NCBI GenBank assembly: GCA_964242415.1
Contig: CAXTAT010000006.1
Coordinates: 62,001 to 126,000, forward strand
Reading direction: 5' to 3'
Length of the DNA: 64,000 nucleotides
Source of the DNA: DASWOJ01 sp964242415
Lineage (GTDB): Bacteria; Pseudomonadota; Alphaproteobacteria; Acetobacterales; Acetobacteraceae
Shown piece after piece: positions 18,703 through 28,052 of the stretch (within the stretch, counting starts at the first letter, position 1; each line of letters opens with the position of its first letter). The position numbers were made by a program, and so were the translations under genes. The notes beneath the pieces were generated by a model. The model had not been told where the DNA came from. It saw only the letters and a list, made by a program, of their open reading frames with translations, and did not search any database.

Positions 18703-20826
18703 TTAGTTCGTGGTCTGGCTGGGGCGGGCGAAGAAGTCAGCCGGGATAGGGTTGGGCAGGCCCTGCACCCGGTCCTCGGTCGTGAGGTTCAGCGCCGAAC
18801 AGCCGTTGCCGCCATAGTGCGGCAGGCTGGCGATGGTCGTGGCGGGGATCATCGCATACGACGCCGGCAGCGGGGCGCGCTGGCCGGCCAGGCGCAGCGG
18901 GTCGAAGGCGGACAGCAGCGCCCCGGTCGGCGCCGTGGCTGCGTCATGCGGCCCCAGGTAGTTCTGCGTGAACCCGGCCGGTCCCGTCTGGAACCCTGCG
19001 CCCTGGGCGCCGGCGGTCAGCGCCGCCGCCTCGTCCGGCAGGCTGGACAGCGGTGACAGGCCGAACACCGAGTTCACCAGCTCGATGACCGAGTTGTGGT
19101 CGCCCTCTTCATGCGACACGACATGGGCGCGGGCGTAGGGGGAGATGACCAGCAGCGGGATGCGGGGTCCGCGGCTCAGCGACAGGCCCGCCGGGTCGTA
19201 GCTGAGGATGCGCGGCGGGACGTGGTCGTAGTCGCCTTCGCTCTCGTCGTAGGTGACGACGATGGCGCTCTGGCTCCAGTAGGGGCTGCTGGCGATGGCG
19301 TTGATCTCGGTGGCGATCAGCGACTCGCTGATGGCCTGGTCCGAGTAGCCCGGGTGGTCGTCGTCGCCGAGGAAGTTGCCGCTGACGTAGGCGGCGTCGG
19401 CGGCCGGCGCGACGGTGCCGAAGCCGGTTGCGCCGGCGGTGTTCGGCGTCATGCCCATGATGTTGTCGTAGCCGCCGCGGACGTAGAACACGCCGCCCGA
19501 CGCCGGCAGGGCCGCGTTGCCGACATCGGTGAAGAAGTTGCCGAGGCCATGCTGGTGGGCGGCCTGCACGGGGTTGCTGGTGACGTAGCCGAAGTACTGG
19601 GGGCCGTTGTGGTGGCCGATGTAGCTGGCGTTCGGCACGGTGCTGATACCGTTGGCGTTCGGCAGCCCAGGCTCGGCGTTGTAGCCGTTCTGGTACCAGC
19701 CCCAGGCATAAGGCGCGTTGCCCTGGGCGGTGATGAACGGGATGTCGTTCTGGATGTCCGGCAGGTCCAGGGCCGGGTTGCCGTCGTGCGAAACCACGTC
19801 GGACAGCGTGCGGCCGGCCAGGGTCAGCGGCAGGCTGGCGAAGGTCAGGTTCGGCGCGACGTTGGTGGGTGCGCCGGACTCGTTCTTGCGCTGCGGGGTG
19901 CCGGCCGCGGCACCAGTGTTCGCGGTGGCGGTGAGGTTGTCGGGCAGGCTGGGCAGGCCCGAATACTCGCTGACCGCTGCCGGCAAGCCCGGGATCGGGT
20001 CGTTGGTGATCGGCACCGCGACCGAGCCGAAGGTGGCCGCCGAGGTCGCGGCGGGGTGCTTGACCCACTGCGTCTCACCGGACTGCCCGGCCACCATCGC
20101 GATGGCGTTCGGCGTGGACGGCCCGATGGTGGTCTGGAAGATGTTGTCGAACAGCGCGAACTTGTTGGCGTAGTTCCACAGGAACGGGATGGTGTCGCAA
20201 TCGACGTAGGCCATCGCCAGCTCGCCGTACTGCTTGGCCTTCAGGGTCACGGCGGAGGGCGCGGTGGCGGGAACGGCGGCGGTGGAGGCGATGACCGGGG
20301 AGCCGGTGAGGTACTTGGCTTCCTCGTTCAGCGCGAAGCGGTCCATGGCGGGGATGTTGTTGGCGCCGACGTTCATCTTGGCGGCCATGCGCGGGTGGCC
20401 GTGGTCGATGTCATCCAGGGCAGTGGCGTTCTGCGCGGGCCCGATGCGGAACGGCGACACGGTGCCTTGGGTGCCGTCGGTGTTGAAGAACACCTGGGTG
20501 TTGGTGGCCGGCACGCGCGGGGTGGTGCCGGTCGAGAACAGGCCGTTGGCGCCGCGCAGGGTGCCGAAGTAGTGGTCGAAGGACTCGTTCTCCTGGAACA
20601 GGACGAACACGTACTTCACGCGGTGGCGCAACAGGCTGATGAGCTGGGTGTTGGTCAGCGCCGGGTCCAGCGCCGGGTCGTTGTAGTAGGGCGCCACGTC
20701 GGCGTTCGGCGCGGGCTGGCCGGTCACGACGGGCGATGCGGTCGTGGCGGCGGCGGCCAGGACGGGTTGCAGCACCAGGCCGGCCGCGACCAGGGCGGAA
20801 CAGCCCTGCAACAGGAGACGCTTCAT
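18703..20826 (-). CDS. Secreted phosphoesterase, phospholipase C / acid phosphatase family (PF04185)
   Basis: 707 aa from ATG 20826 (a longer frame to 20862 lacks support). Signal peptide MKRLLLQGCSALVAAGLVLQ with cleavage near AAAA. The N-terminal VLFQENESFDHYFGTL is the metal/nucleophile region of bacterial phospholipases C and acid phosphatase AcpA. Later conserved parts are VTYDESEGDYDHVPPR, GPRIPLLVISPYAR and EEGDHNSVIELVN. It would hydrolyse phosphate esters of lipids or nucleotides in the periplasm or outside the cell. The PEP-CTERM gene follows within 12 nt. Substrate unknown. Confidence 0.88.
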   Translation of the reverse strand: MKRLLLQGCSALVAAGLVLQPVLAAAATTASPVVTGQPAPNADVAPYYNDPALDPALTNTQLISLLRHRVKYVFVLFQENESFDHYFGTLRGANGLFSTGTTPRVPATNTQVFFNTDGTQGTVSPFRIGPAQNATALDDIDHGHPRMAAKMNVGANNIPAMDRFALNEEAKYLTGSPVIASTAAVPATAPSAVTLKAKQYGELAMAYVDCDTIPFLWNYANKFALFDNIFQTTIGPSTPNAIAMVAGQSGETQWVKHPAATSAATFGSVAVPITNDPIPGLPAAVSEYSGLPSLPDNLTATANTGAAAGTPQRKNESGAPTNVAPNLTFASLPLTLAGRTLSDVVSHDGNPALDLPDIQNDIPFITAQGNAPYAWGWYQNGYNAEPGLPNANGISTVPNASYIGHHNGPQYFGYVTSNPVQAAHQHGLGNFFTDVGNAALPASGGVFYVRGGYDNIMGMTPNTAGATGFGTVAPAADAAYVSGNFLGDDDHPGYSDQAISESLIATEINAIASSPYWSQSAIVVTYDESEGDYDHVPPRILSYDPAGLSLSRGPRIPLLVISPYARAHVVSHEEGDHNSVIELVNSVFGLSPLSSLPDEAAALTAGAQGAGFQTGPAGFTQNYLGPHDAATAPTGALLSAFDPLRLAGQRAPLPASYAMIPATTIASLPHYGGNGCSALNLTTEDRVQGLPNPIPADFFARPSQTTN

Positions 20827-20925
20827 CGTGTGGGCACCCTCTAGATTCCAGGGCTCCACCATCGCATGCCATGGGCGGCGCGGTGTTAAAGCTTCGCTAC
20901 AATCCCATTAAGTCCGTGTCAGCGG

Positions 20926-21837
20926 CTACTCGGCCCCGGTGGGCAGGACCAGGCCGCCGTCCCGCCACGCCGCGTCCAGTCCCGCCGGCAGGCCCAGGCG
21001 GCCGAAATTGCGGGTGACCAGGTCGGCCAGGGTGCCGCCGGCCCGCGCCCGTGCCTGCCAATCCGCCGCAAGGCCCAGACCGGCCCCGGGCACCGGCAGC
21101 GCCTCCGGGTCCGGCTGCTGCAGGGTCTGCACCGTCCAGCCGACGATGGCCGTCCAGCGCGCGTCGTCCAGCCCGGTGACGGCCAGGATCGGCGACGCCG
21201 ACAGCGGCTCCGGCAGGATGCGGAGGGGGTGGGCGGGGTCGGCGGCAGCCTGCTCGGTCGCCAGCGTGCTCATGTCCAGGGCCACGGCGGGGCAGCGGCC
21301 GACGTCGAAGGCGTCCAGCATCTCCTCCTCCTCCTGCCAGGCGGAGAAGCGGAGGGGCAGGTTCCGGCTGCGGAACCAGGCGAGCAGGGTGCGCTCCGGG
21401 CCGGTGCCGGGTTCGGCGCAGACCATGGTGCCGGCGAGGTCGGCCAGGTGGCGGGCCGGGCTGCTGGCAGGGACCATGACGCCGTTGGTCTGGTGGAACA
21501 CCGCCGGGCCGGGCACTACGGCGTCGAGCAGGCTGTTGCCGAGCAGCTCCGAGCCGGTCAGGAAGGCGACGGCGTCCTCGCCGCGGCGCAGGCGGTCGAA
21601 GTCCTGGTTCAGGACGTAGGGGTGGAACTCGATGCGGGCGGGGTCGCCGAGGACGGCGGCGGCGAGAGCGCGGCACAGGTCCACCTCCAGCCCGGCCATG
21701 CCGCCGGGGGACGGGGCGGCCAGGCCGGCGCGGGGGACGCCGCCGCAGCGCAGGGTGCCGGCCTCGCGGATGCGGTCCAGGGTGGCAGCGTGGGCGGGCG
21801 TGGCCAGCAGCAGCAGGGCTAGGGCGAGGCGGAGCAT
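20926..21837 (-). CDS. ABC transporter substrate-binding protein, amino-acid type (SBP_bac_3)
   Basis: 303 aa. Signal peptide MLRLALALLLLATPAHA. The mature part has the family-3 layout: LDRIREAGTLRCGG, GLEVDLCRALAAAVLGDPARI, and a hinge region ADLAGTMVCAEPGTG. It resembles general L-amino-acid binding proteins of the AapJ type but is not accompanied by permease or ATPase genes here. ATG 21837 fits the signal peptide; the frame upstream to 22056 encodes repeat-derived sequence and is rejected. Ligand unknown. Confidence 0.85.
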   Translation of the reverse strand: MLRLALALLLLATPAHAATLDRIREAGTLRCGGVPRAGLAAPSPGGMAGLEVDLCRALAAAVLGDPARIEFHPYVLNQDFDRLRRGEDAVAFLTGSELLGNSLLDAVVPGPAVFHQTNGVMVPASSPARHLADLAGTMVCAEPGTGPERTLLAWFRSRNLPLRFSAWQEEEEMLDAFDVGRCPAVALDMSTLATEQAAADPAHPLRILPEPLSASPILAVTGLDDARWTAIVGWTVQTLQQPDPEALPVPGAGLGLAADWQARARAGGTLADLVTRNFGRLGLPAGLDAAWRDGGLVLPTGAE

Positions 21838-21940
21838 GGGGGGTCCTGGGGTGGTGCTGATCGTGGGGTATGAAGGCTGGGCAGCTTTGGCAAATGACCG
21901 TGTTGCGACAGTTAGGGCTGGCACATGGGATGTGCGCTGA

Positions 21941-22087
21941 CTCCCTCTTCCGGATTGGGAGAGGGTTGGGGTGAGGGGGTCTTGCTTCGCGTCACCTTGA
22001 TGCTGCCGGAACCGGGCTGCCTGGGCCAGGGGGTTTGCGCCGCAAGACCCCCTCACCCCGGCCCTCTCCCGAGGGAGAGGGAGAAGG
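21941..22087. repeat. Paired-arm REP/BIME-like element, copy B1
   Basis: Left arm ggagagggttggggtgaggg at about 21958 with cttgcttcgc next, right inverted arm cgcaagacc plus ccctcaccccggccctctcc at about 22041. Outer and inner edges are both complementary. It lies in the 421-bp gene-free stretch 21838-22258, which holds only this element, copy B2 and unremarkable sequence. Confidence 0.9.
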
Positions 22088-22119
22088 CAGCGTTCCTATC
22101 GAATATGCGATTGCCACGC

Positions 22120-22255
22120 CCGGAGGGAGAGGGCCGGGGTGACGGAGGCTGCAAGGACCAAGCCTCAGCCGTTTAGTGGGCTATGAACTTGATGGTGCGG
22201 TGCTTGCCACTTCCCTCACCCCGGCCCTCTCCCGGAGGGAGAGGGGGCAGGCAGG
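22120..22255. repeat. Paired-arm REP/BIME-like element, copy B2
   Basis: Left arm ggagggagagggccggggtg at about 22121, right arm ccctcaccccggccctctcc at about 22213. Directly follows copy B1, so this gap contains a tandem pair of elements next to the dehydrogenase stop codon. Confidence 0.85.
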
Positions 22256-22258
22256 CGA

Positions 22259-23191
22259 TTACCCGGCGGCGTCGCGCAGGCCTTGCAGGATCGTCACCAG
22301 CTTGGCATCGCGCGCCTGCGCCAGTTCGGGGATAGTCTGGCCAGCGGCCTCGGCAACCACGCCTTCGATGAGCGCCTGCTCGAAACCCGGCGTCATGGCC
22401 GGCGTGCCCAGGTCGGGCCACAGCTTGGCGACGCCGATGTGGTCCATCAGGTATCGCAGGCCGCCGGCCCCGCCGCCCAGGTGGTAGGTCATGATCGGCC
22501 CCATGATGGCCCAGCGTAGCCCCGGCCCCTGGCTGACGGCGGCGTCCACGTCGGCCACGTTCACCACGCCCTGCTCGACGAGGTACGCCGCCTCCCGCCA
22601 TACCGCCGCCTGCAGGCGGTTGCTGACGTGGCCGGGGATTTCCTTGTTCAGGCGGATCGGGTGCTTTCCCACCGCGGCGTAGAACCGCATCGCGCGCTCC
22701 ACCGCCTCCGGCGCGGTCCGCTGGCCGCCGGCCACCTCCACGAGCGGGATCAGGTGCGGCGGGTTGAACGGATGGCCCAGCACCAGGCGCTCCGGGTGGC
22801 GGCAGCGGGCCTGCATGGCGCTGGGCAGCAGGGTGCTGCTGCTGCTGGCGATCAGGACCTCGGGCGGCAACGCGGCATCGACCTGCTCGAACAGCGCGAC
22901 CTTCACGTCGATGCGCTCCGGCCCGTTTTCCTGGACGAAATTGGCGCCCTCGACGGCCGCGACGGGGTCGGCGTGGAAGGTTAGGCGGGCGGAGTCGGCG
23001 CCTTCGGACAGGCCCAGGCGTTGCAGCGTCGGCCAGGCTTGCTCGACGAAGTGGCGCAGGAAGCCCTCGGCGTGCGGCGCCGGGTCGCTGGCGGAGACAT
23101 CCAGGCCGTGCGCCAGGAAGTACGCCGCCCAGCTTGCGCCGATGGTGCCGACGCCCAGGACGGCCACTCGGCTGACGCCCTCATAGGTCAT
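22259..23191 (-). CDS. 3-hydroxyacyl-CoA dehydrogenase-family NAD-dependent dehydrogenase (carnitine dehydrogenase-like)
   Basis: 310 aa. N-terminal Rossmann domain with VAVLGVGTIGASWA (GxGxxG) near residues 8-21; later ENGPERIDVK, SSSSTLLPS, and GHPFNPPHLIPLVEV, the HADH active-site histidine segment; C-terminal dimer domain from about 190. The short form and the NPPHLIPLVE segment match L-carnitine dehydrogenases and related beta-hydroxy-acid enzymes more closely than fatty-acid beta-oxidation enzymes. It is on the same strand as the upstream permease genes but separated by about 160 bp, so cotranscription is possible. Substrate not certain. Confidence 0.85.
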   Translation of the reverse strand: MTYEGVSRVAVLGVGTIGASWAAYFLAHGLDVSASDPAPHAEGFLRHFVEQAWPTLQRLGLSEGADSARLTFHADPVAAVEGANFVQENGPERIDVKVALFEQVDAALPPEVLIASSSSTLLPSAMQARCRHPERLVLGHPFNPPHLIPLVEVAGGQRTAPEAVERAMRFYAAVGKHPIRLNKEIPGHVSNRLQAAVWREAAYLVEQGVVNVADVDAAVSQGPGLRWAIMGPIMTYHLGGGAGGLRYLMDHIGVAKLWPDLGTPAMTPGFEQALIEGVVAEAAGQTIPELAQARDAKLVTILQGLRDAAG

Positions 23192-23354
23192 GTTACGCCT
23201 CCTTGGTCTGCGGATGCTTGCGCGCCGCCTTGAACCCGGCGACGAAGCGCGCCGGTGCAGTCCTCTGCCATCTCAAGGCTTAGTCAAGGATTATGGCGGT
23301 AACCTAGCTCAGGGCGAGGTCGGATCAAGCCCGCGCGCCTGCCGCCGCCGGGTT

Positions 23355-24314
<960 letters not shown>

Positions 24315-24352
24315 GCATACTCTTTTATGTTCAACATTTTATGCGCCATGCT

Positions 24353-25276
24353 TCATGTCTGGTCGCCGCGCGGGTCCAGCCGGACGCGCAGCGCCTCGCC
24401 CAGCACGTTGAGCGCCAGCACGGTGGCGACGACGGCCAGGCCCGGCGCGATTGCCACCGCCGGGCGGGTGTAGATCATCGCCTGGCCGTCGCCGATCAGG
24501 GTGCCCCAGCTTGCCGCCGGGGCCTGGACGCCGATGCTGAGCACGGACAGCGCGGCCTCGGTCAGCAGCGCCATCGCCGCGACGACGGGGGCGAAGCCGG
24601 CCAGGGTGGGCCAGACGTGCGGCAGGACGTGCCGGGCCAGGATGTGCGGCGGGGTGCCGCCGAGGGCGGTGGCGGCCTCGATGAACTCGGTGCCGCGCAG
24701 GGCGATGACCTGGGCGCGGATCGGCCGGGCGACGTAGGGAATATAGACGACGCCGATGATCAGCGCCGGCAGCAGCAGGCTGTCGGCGGCAATGGTGATG
24801 GGGCCGACGTGCAGGTTCTGGCTGATGAGCACGATGCTGAGGGAGATCGCCAGCAGGTACACGGGGAACGCCCAGAGCAGGTCCAGCAGCCCGGCCAGCA
24901 CGCCGTCCGTCCAGCCGCCGGCGAAGCCCGACACCACGCCCAGCACCGCCGCCAACGCCAGGCACAGCAGGGTCGCGCCGCCCGCGATCAGCAGGGAGGT
25001 GCGCCCGCCATACAGCAGGCGGGCCGCCACGTCCCGCCCCTGCCCGTCTGCGCCCAGCAGGTAGGCGCCCTGCCAGGTCGGGCCGATGGGGGTGACACCC
25101 AGGCCGAGGCCGGCGGTGTTCTCGGCCAGCACGTCGGTGGGCTGGCCGCCCACCATGATGCTGCCGTTGACGTTACTGCGGAACGGGTTGGACCCGGCCA
25201 CCTGGGCCGCATAGACCGGCGCCAGGGCGCAGGCTGCGACGATCAGCGCGAGGATGGCGGCGGCGAGGCGGGTCAT
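24353..25276 (-). CDS. Peptide-type ABC transporter permease, DppC/OppC type
   Basis: 307 aa. N-terminal helix, then a periplasmic segment ending in LLGADGQGRDVAARLLYGGR, the typical DppC motif, then five helices with the coupling loop GTEFIEAATALGGTPPHILARHVLPH. It forms the inner-membrane channel with the DppB-type protein encoded 38 bp downstream. Between it and the binding-protein gene lies an 'attgc' family repeat, so expression may depend on read-through. Confidence 0.9.
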   Translation of the reverse strand: MTRLAAAILALIVAACALAPVYAAQVAGSNPFRSNVNGSIMVGGQPTDVLAENTAGLGLGVTPIGPTWQGAYLLGADGQGRDVAARLLYGGRTSLLIAGGATLLCLALAAVLGVVSGFAGGWTDGVLAGLLDLLWAFPVYLLAISLSIVLISQNLHVGPITIAADSLLLPALIIGVVYIPYVARPIRAQVIALRGTEFIEAATALGGTPPHILARHVLPHVWPTLAGFAPVVAAMALLTEAALSVLSIGVQAPAASWGTLIGDGQAMIYTRPAVAIAPGLAVVATVLALNVLGEALRVRLDPRGDQT

Positions 25277-25307
25277 CCCGTCAGCGTTCCAGTTCCGTCA
25301 TCGTCCC

Positions 25308-25420
25308 GATCCCGTCAGTGCGAGCCGTGCTTGTGGCGTGGCGATCCAGGGGCTGCACGTACGGATCGCGGTTCTTGTGGCTCCTGGATTGCCGCGCCGA
25401 AGCCGGCTCGCAATGACGGA
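25308..25420. repeat. 'attgcgagcc' palindromic interspersed repeat, copy 2
   Basis: Left arm gtcagtgcgagccgtgcttg...ggcgatccagg, right arm cctggattgccgcgccgaag then ccggctcgcaatgacgg. It occupies the gap between the binding-protein gene and the DppC-type gene inside one operon. Confidence 0.85.
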
Positions 25421-25446
25421 GTTCCCACGGGCCGGCGCCACCCCCG

Positions 25447-27147
25447 TCACTGCACCCACGACTGATCGATCAGCCAGCGGAACTGGTTGTGGTAGATGAA
25501 ATTCCCCACGCGGGCCGAGACGAAGTCGATGTAGCGCAGGTTGAACAGCACCGCCGCAGGGGCCTGGTCCGTCACCGCCCGGTCCAATGCCGCCAGCCGT
25601 GGGGCACCGTGCGGGTCGGCCAGCGCCGCCTGCAGCTCCCGGTCCACCGCCGGGTCGCAGAAGCCGGAGATGTTGGGCGACGCATCCGATCCCGGGCGGA
25701 ACGCCGCACAGCCGAACACCCCGCCCAGGAAGTTGGAGGCGGACGGATAGTCCGAGTACCAGTTGGTCAGGCTGAGCTGCACCGCATTGCGGGTGTTCTG
25801 GATGTAGGTGAACTGCACGTTGCCCGACAGCGAGCGCAGCCGCGGCACGAACCCGAGGTCGCGCAACACGTCCAGCAGGTAGGTGCCGATGGCACGGGCG
25901 ACGGGGCTGTCGTCCGTCACCAGCGTCACCGCCTGCCCGGTGGCGCCGCTTTCGGCGACCAGGCGCCGGGCGGCCGCGGGGTCGAAGGGATAGGGGCAGT
26001 ATGGCTCGTATCCAGGCAGGCCCGGCGGCAGCACCTGGCAGGTCGGCACCGCCAGCCGCGGCCCGCCGAACAGCTTGATCAGTGCCCGCCGGTCCACCGC
26101 CATGTTGAGCGCGCGGCGCACCCGCAGGTCGTCGAAGGGAGCCAGGTGGGTGTTCATCGGCAGGAACCACATGGCGAAGGCGGGATCGAGGTGGACCTGG
26201 CCGGCGTTGTGCGCGCCGATCTCGCCCAGGCGGTCGGCGGGCGGGGCGTCGAAGGTCCAGTCGGCCTGGCCGTTCTGGATTGCGGTGATCTCGGCGGTGT
26301 CCTCCAGGCCGAAGTCGTATTGGATGGCGTCGGGGTAGCCGTCGGGCTGGGCGTCGCGGCTCCATTCATGGAAGTACGGGTTGCGGATGATGCGGAGGCC
26401 CTCGCCGGGGTCGTAGGACTGGATCAGATAGGGGCCGGTGCCGGGCAGCGGGGTGTCGCCGGTATCCGTGGGGGGGGCGCTGGCGGGCAGGATGCTGGCG
26501 TGCGGCAGGGCGAGCTTGGTCAGGAACTCCGGGTCGGGCCGGGTCAGGCGGATGGCGAGGGTGCCGGCTGCATCATCGGGGGTGACGCCGGGTAGAGTGC
26601 AGGATTCTGGGGCGTGCAGGCAGTCGTCGGCGCCCTGGATGGCGCCGTAGAAGTTTTCGGCGGTGGGGCTGCCGACGCGGAAGATGCGGCGGAACGAGGC
26701 TGCGGCGTCGGAGGGGCGGACGGGGGAGCCGTCGCTGAAGCGTAGGCCAGGGCGCAGGTGGAAGACGTAGGTCAGGCCGTCCACTGGGGTGGGCAGCGTG
26801 TCGGCGAGGTCGGGGGTCAGCTCGTCGCCGGCGTCGCCGGGCACCTTTCGGAAGGCGACGAGGCCGTCATAGGCGAGGGCGAAGACCTGCCAGTACTGGG
26901 CGGTGTAGTTGATCTGCGGGTCGATGGTCCCAGCCGCCGTGTGCGCGAGCAGCCGCATCTCGCCGCCGCGGTGGTCTTGGGCTTGGGCAGGGGATGAGAG
27001 AAGGACAATCGCAAGAAAGAGCCAAGCTGGCCCCCTCTCCCTGCGGGAGAGGGCTGGGGTGAGGGAAGCGGCACGCCCTGTCCTCCGGTATGACAGAGTG
27101 GACCAGGGCTGCCGGTGATCGGGGATCGCGCTTGCCGCTTCCCTCAC
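25447..27147 (-). CDS. ABC transporter substrate-binding protein, peptide type (SBP_bac_5), start uncertain
   Basis: About 500 residues of mature family-5 binding protein: GTIDPQINYTAQYWQ, LTPDLADTL...LTYVFHLRPGLRFSDGS, GTGPYLI, and C-terminal FLGGVFGCAAF. A signal-peptide core PAWLFLAIVLLSSPAQAQ is read in frame, but it has no ATG, GTG or TTG in front of it: the preceding codons belong to a REP-like element, which supplies the positively charged RRERG. The nearest in-frame standard starts are GTG 27147, inside the other arm of the same element, and ATG 26958, which would lose the signal peptide; CTG 27096 is another option. Coordinates use GTG 27147. It belongs with the permeases downstream and the ATP-grasp/methyltransferase genes upstream. 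Confidence 0.8.
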   Translation of the reverse strand: MREAASAIPDHRQPWSTLSYRRTGRAASLTPALSRRERGPAWLFLAIVLLSSPAQAQDHRGGEMRLLAHTAAGTIDPQINYTAQYWQVFALAYDGLVAFRKVPGDAGDELTPDLADTLPTPVDGLTYVFHLRPGLRFSDGSPVRPSDAAASFRRIFRVGSPTAENFYGAIQGADDCLHAPESCTLPGVTPDDAAGTLAIRLTRPDPEFLTKLALPHASILPASAPPTDTGDTPLPGTGPYLIQSYDPGEGLRIIRNPYFHEWSRDAQPDGYPDAIQYDFGLEDTAEITAIQNGQADWTFDAPPADRLGEIGAHNAGQVHLDPAFAMWFLPMNTHLAPFDDLRVRRALNMAVDRRALIKLFGGPRLAVPTCQVLPPGLPGYEPYCPYPFDPAAARRLVAESGATGQAVTLVTDDSPVARAIGTYLLDVLRDLGFVPRLRSLSGNVQFTYIQNTRNAVQLSLTNWYSDYPSASNFLGGVFGCAAFRPGSDASPNISGFCDPAVDRELQAALADPHGAPRLAALDRAVTDQAPAAVLFNLRYIDFVSARVGNFIYHNQFRWLIDQSWVQ

Positions 27148-27179
27148 CCCGGCCCTCTCCCGGAGGGAGAGGGAGTAGG
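27032..27179. repeat. Paired-arm REP/BIME-like element, copy C, overlapping two coding ends
   Basis: Arms at about 27032-27066 (cctgcgggagagggctgggg then tgagg) and 27138-27175 (ccctcaccccggccctctcc then cggagggagaggg). The right arm holds the stop and final codons of the methyltransferase; the left arm abuts the signal peptide of the binding protein. Confidence 0.9.
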
Positions 27180-28052
27180 AAGCCGTAGCACCCAGGCGGT
27201 GCCGTCCCAGATCTTGAATGGCGTCCCGCCCGCTACGTCTAGCGCGTAGCCGTGCGCCGCTGCCCATCCCGAGGCGTCGGCATAGTCCTGCGCGGCGTCG
27301 TTGCGGTAGGACAGGTTCAGCACGACCAGCGCACCACCGGGCCGCAATGCACGGGCGGCGCCCGCCACGTGCCGGTCCGCCGTCTCCGGACCGGTTTGGA
27401 CGATGTAGGGGAAGCTGTCGATGGCCAGCACCAGGTCGAACGCCGCCGGGGGCAGCGCGTCCAGGTCCCGCCCGGCGGTGTGCTGGAACCGCACGTTGGC
27501 CAGCGCGCCGTGCCGCCGCGCTGCCTCCGCCACCATGCCCGGCGACACGTCCAGCCCCAGCACCGACCGGCACCGCGGGGCCAGCGCCGCCGCCACGCGG
27601 CCGATGCCGCAGCCCAGGTCCAGCACGTCCAGGCCGGGGCGCAGCAGGCCCTGCCCCTCCAGCCACTCGATGATCTCCGCCGTGGCCGCCGCCAGGATGG
27701 CCGGGTCGCCGAGCGAGTACAAGGCCACGCTGGCCTCCGGCGAGTGCCGCACCGCGTGGTCGAAGAACGCGGCGATGCGGGCCAGCCCGGCCTCCGGCGT
27801 CGCGCCCGAGGCGTCGTGCTGCGCGGCGGTCGCCTGCACCTCCGCCGCCAGGGCGTCCAGCGCGGCGGTGCGCGCGCCCACCAGCCCGGCCATCGCCGCC
27901 CAGCGCGGGGACGGCGACCGCTGCGCCTCCAGGCTGGCCTCAATGCTGGACGCGGTGGCGCCGCCCAGCAGCAGCCGGGCTACGGCGACCTCGGGGGAGA
28001 TCACGCCGGCCAGGCAGTCCCCGATGGGTCCGGCGGCGACCGGCTGGCTCAC
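27144..28052 (-). CDS. Class I SAM-dependent methyltransferase with helical N-terminal extension
   Basis: 302 aa. The GTG start overlaps the ATP-grasp stop by 4 nt (GTGA), so the two products are probably made together. Residues 1 to about 140 form an Ala-rich helical region (GDCLAGVISPEVAVARLLLG, later FFDHAVRHSPEASVALYSLG). The methyltransferase domain follows, with motif I VLDLGCGIGRVAAALAPR, GLDVSPGMVAEA, and FDLVLAIDSFPYIVQ. The last residues, TPSPSGRGPG, are encoded by a REP-like element that also supplies the stop codon. Methyl acceptor unknown; likely the product of the ATP-grasp enzyme or a related small molecule. Confidence 0.82.
   Translation of the reverse strand: MSQPVAAGPIGDCLAGVISPEVAVARLLLGGATASSIEASLEAQRSPSPRWAAMAGLVGARTAALDALAAEVQATAAQHDASGATPEAGLARIAAFFDHAVRHSPEASVALYSLGDPAILAAATAEIIEWLEGQGLLRPGLDVLDLGCGIGRVAAALAPRCRSVLGLDVSPGMVAEAARRHGALANVRFQHTAGRDLDALPPAAFDLVLAIDSFPYIVQTGPETADRHVAGAARALRPGGALVVLNLSYRNDAAQDYADASGWAAAHGYALDVAGGTPFKIWDGTAWVLRLPTPSPSGRGPG

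Noticed and set aside
21838..22056. N-terminal extension of the amino-acid-type binding protein
   Set aside because: The extra codons are read from a REP-like arm (TPTLSQSGRG), and a good signal peptide begins at ATG 21837.
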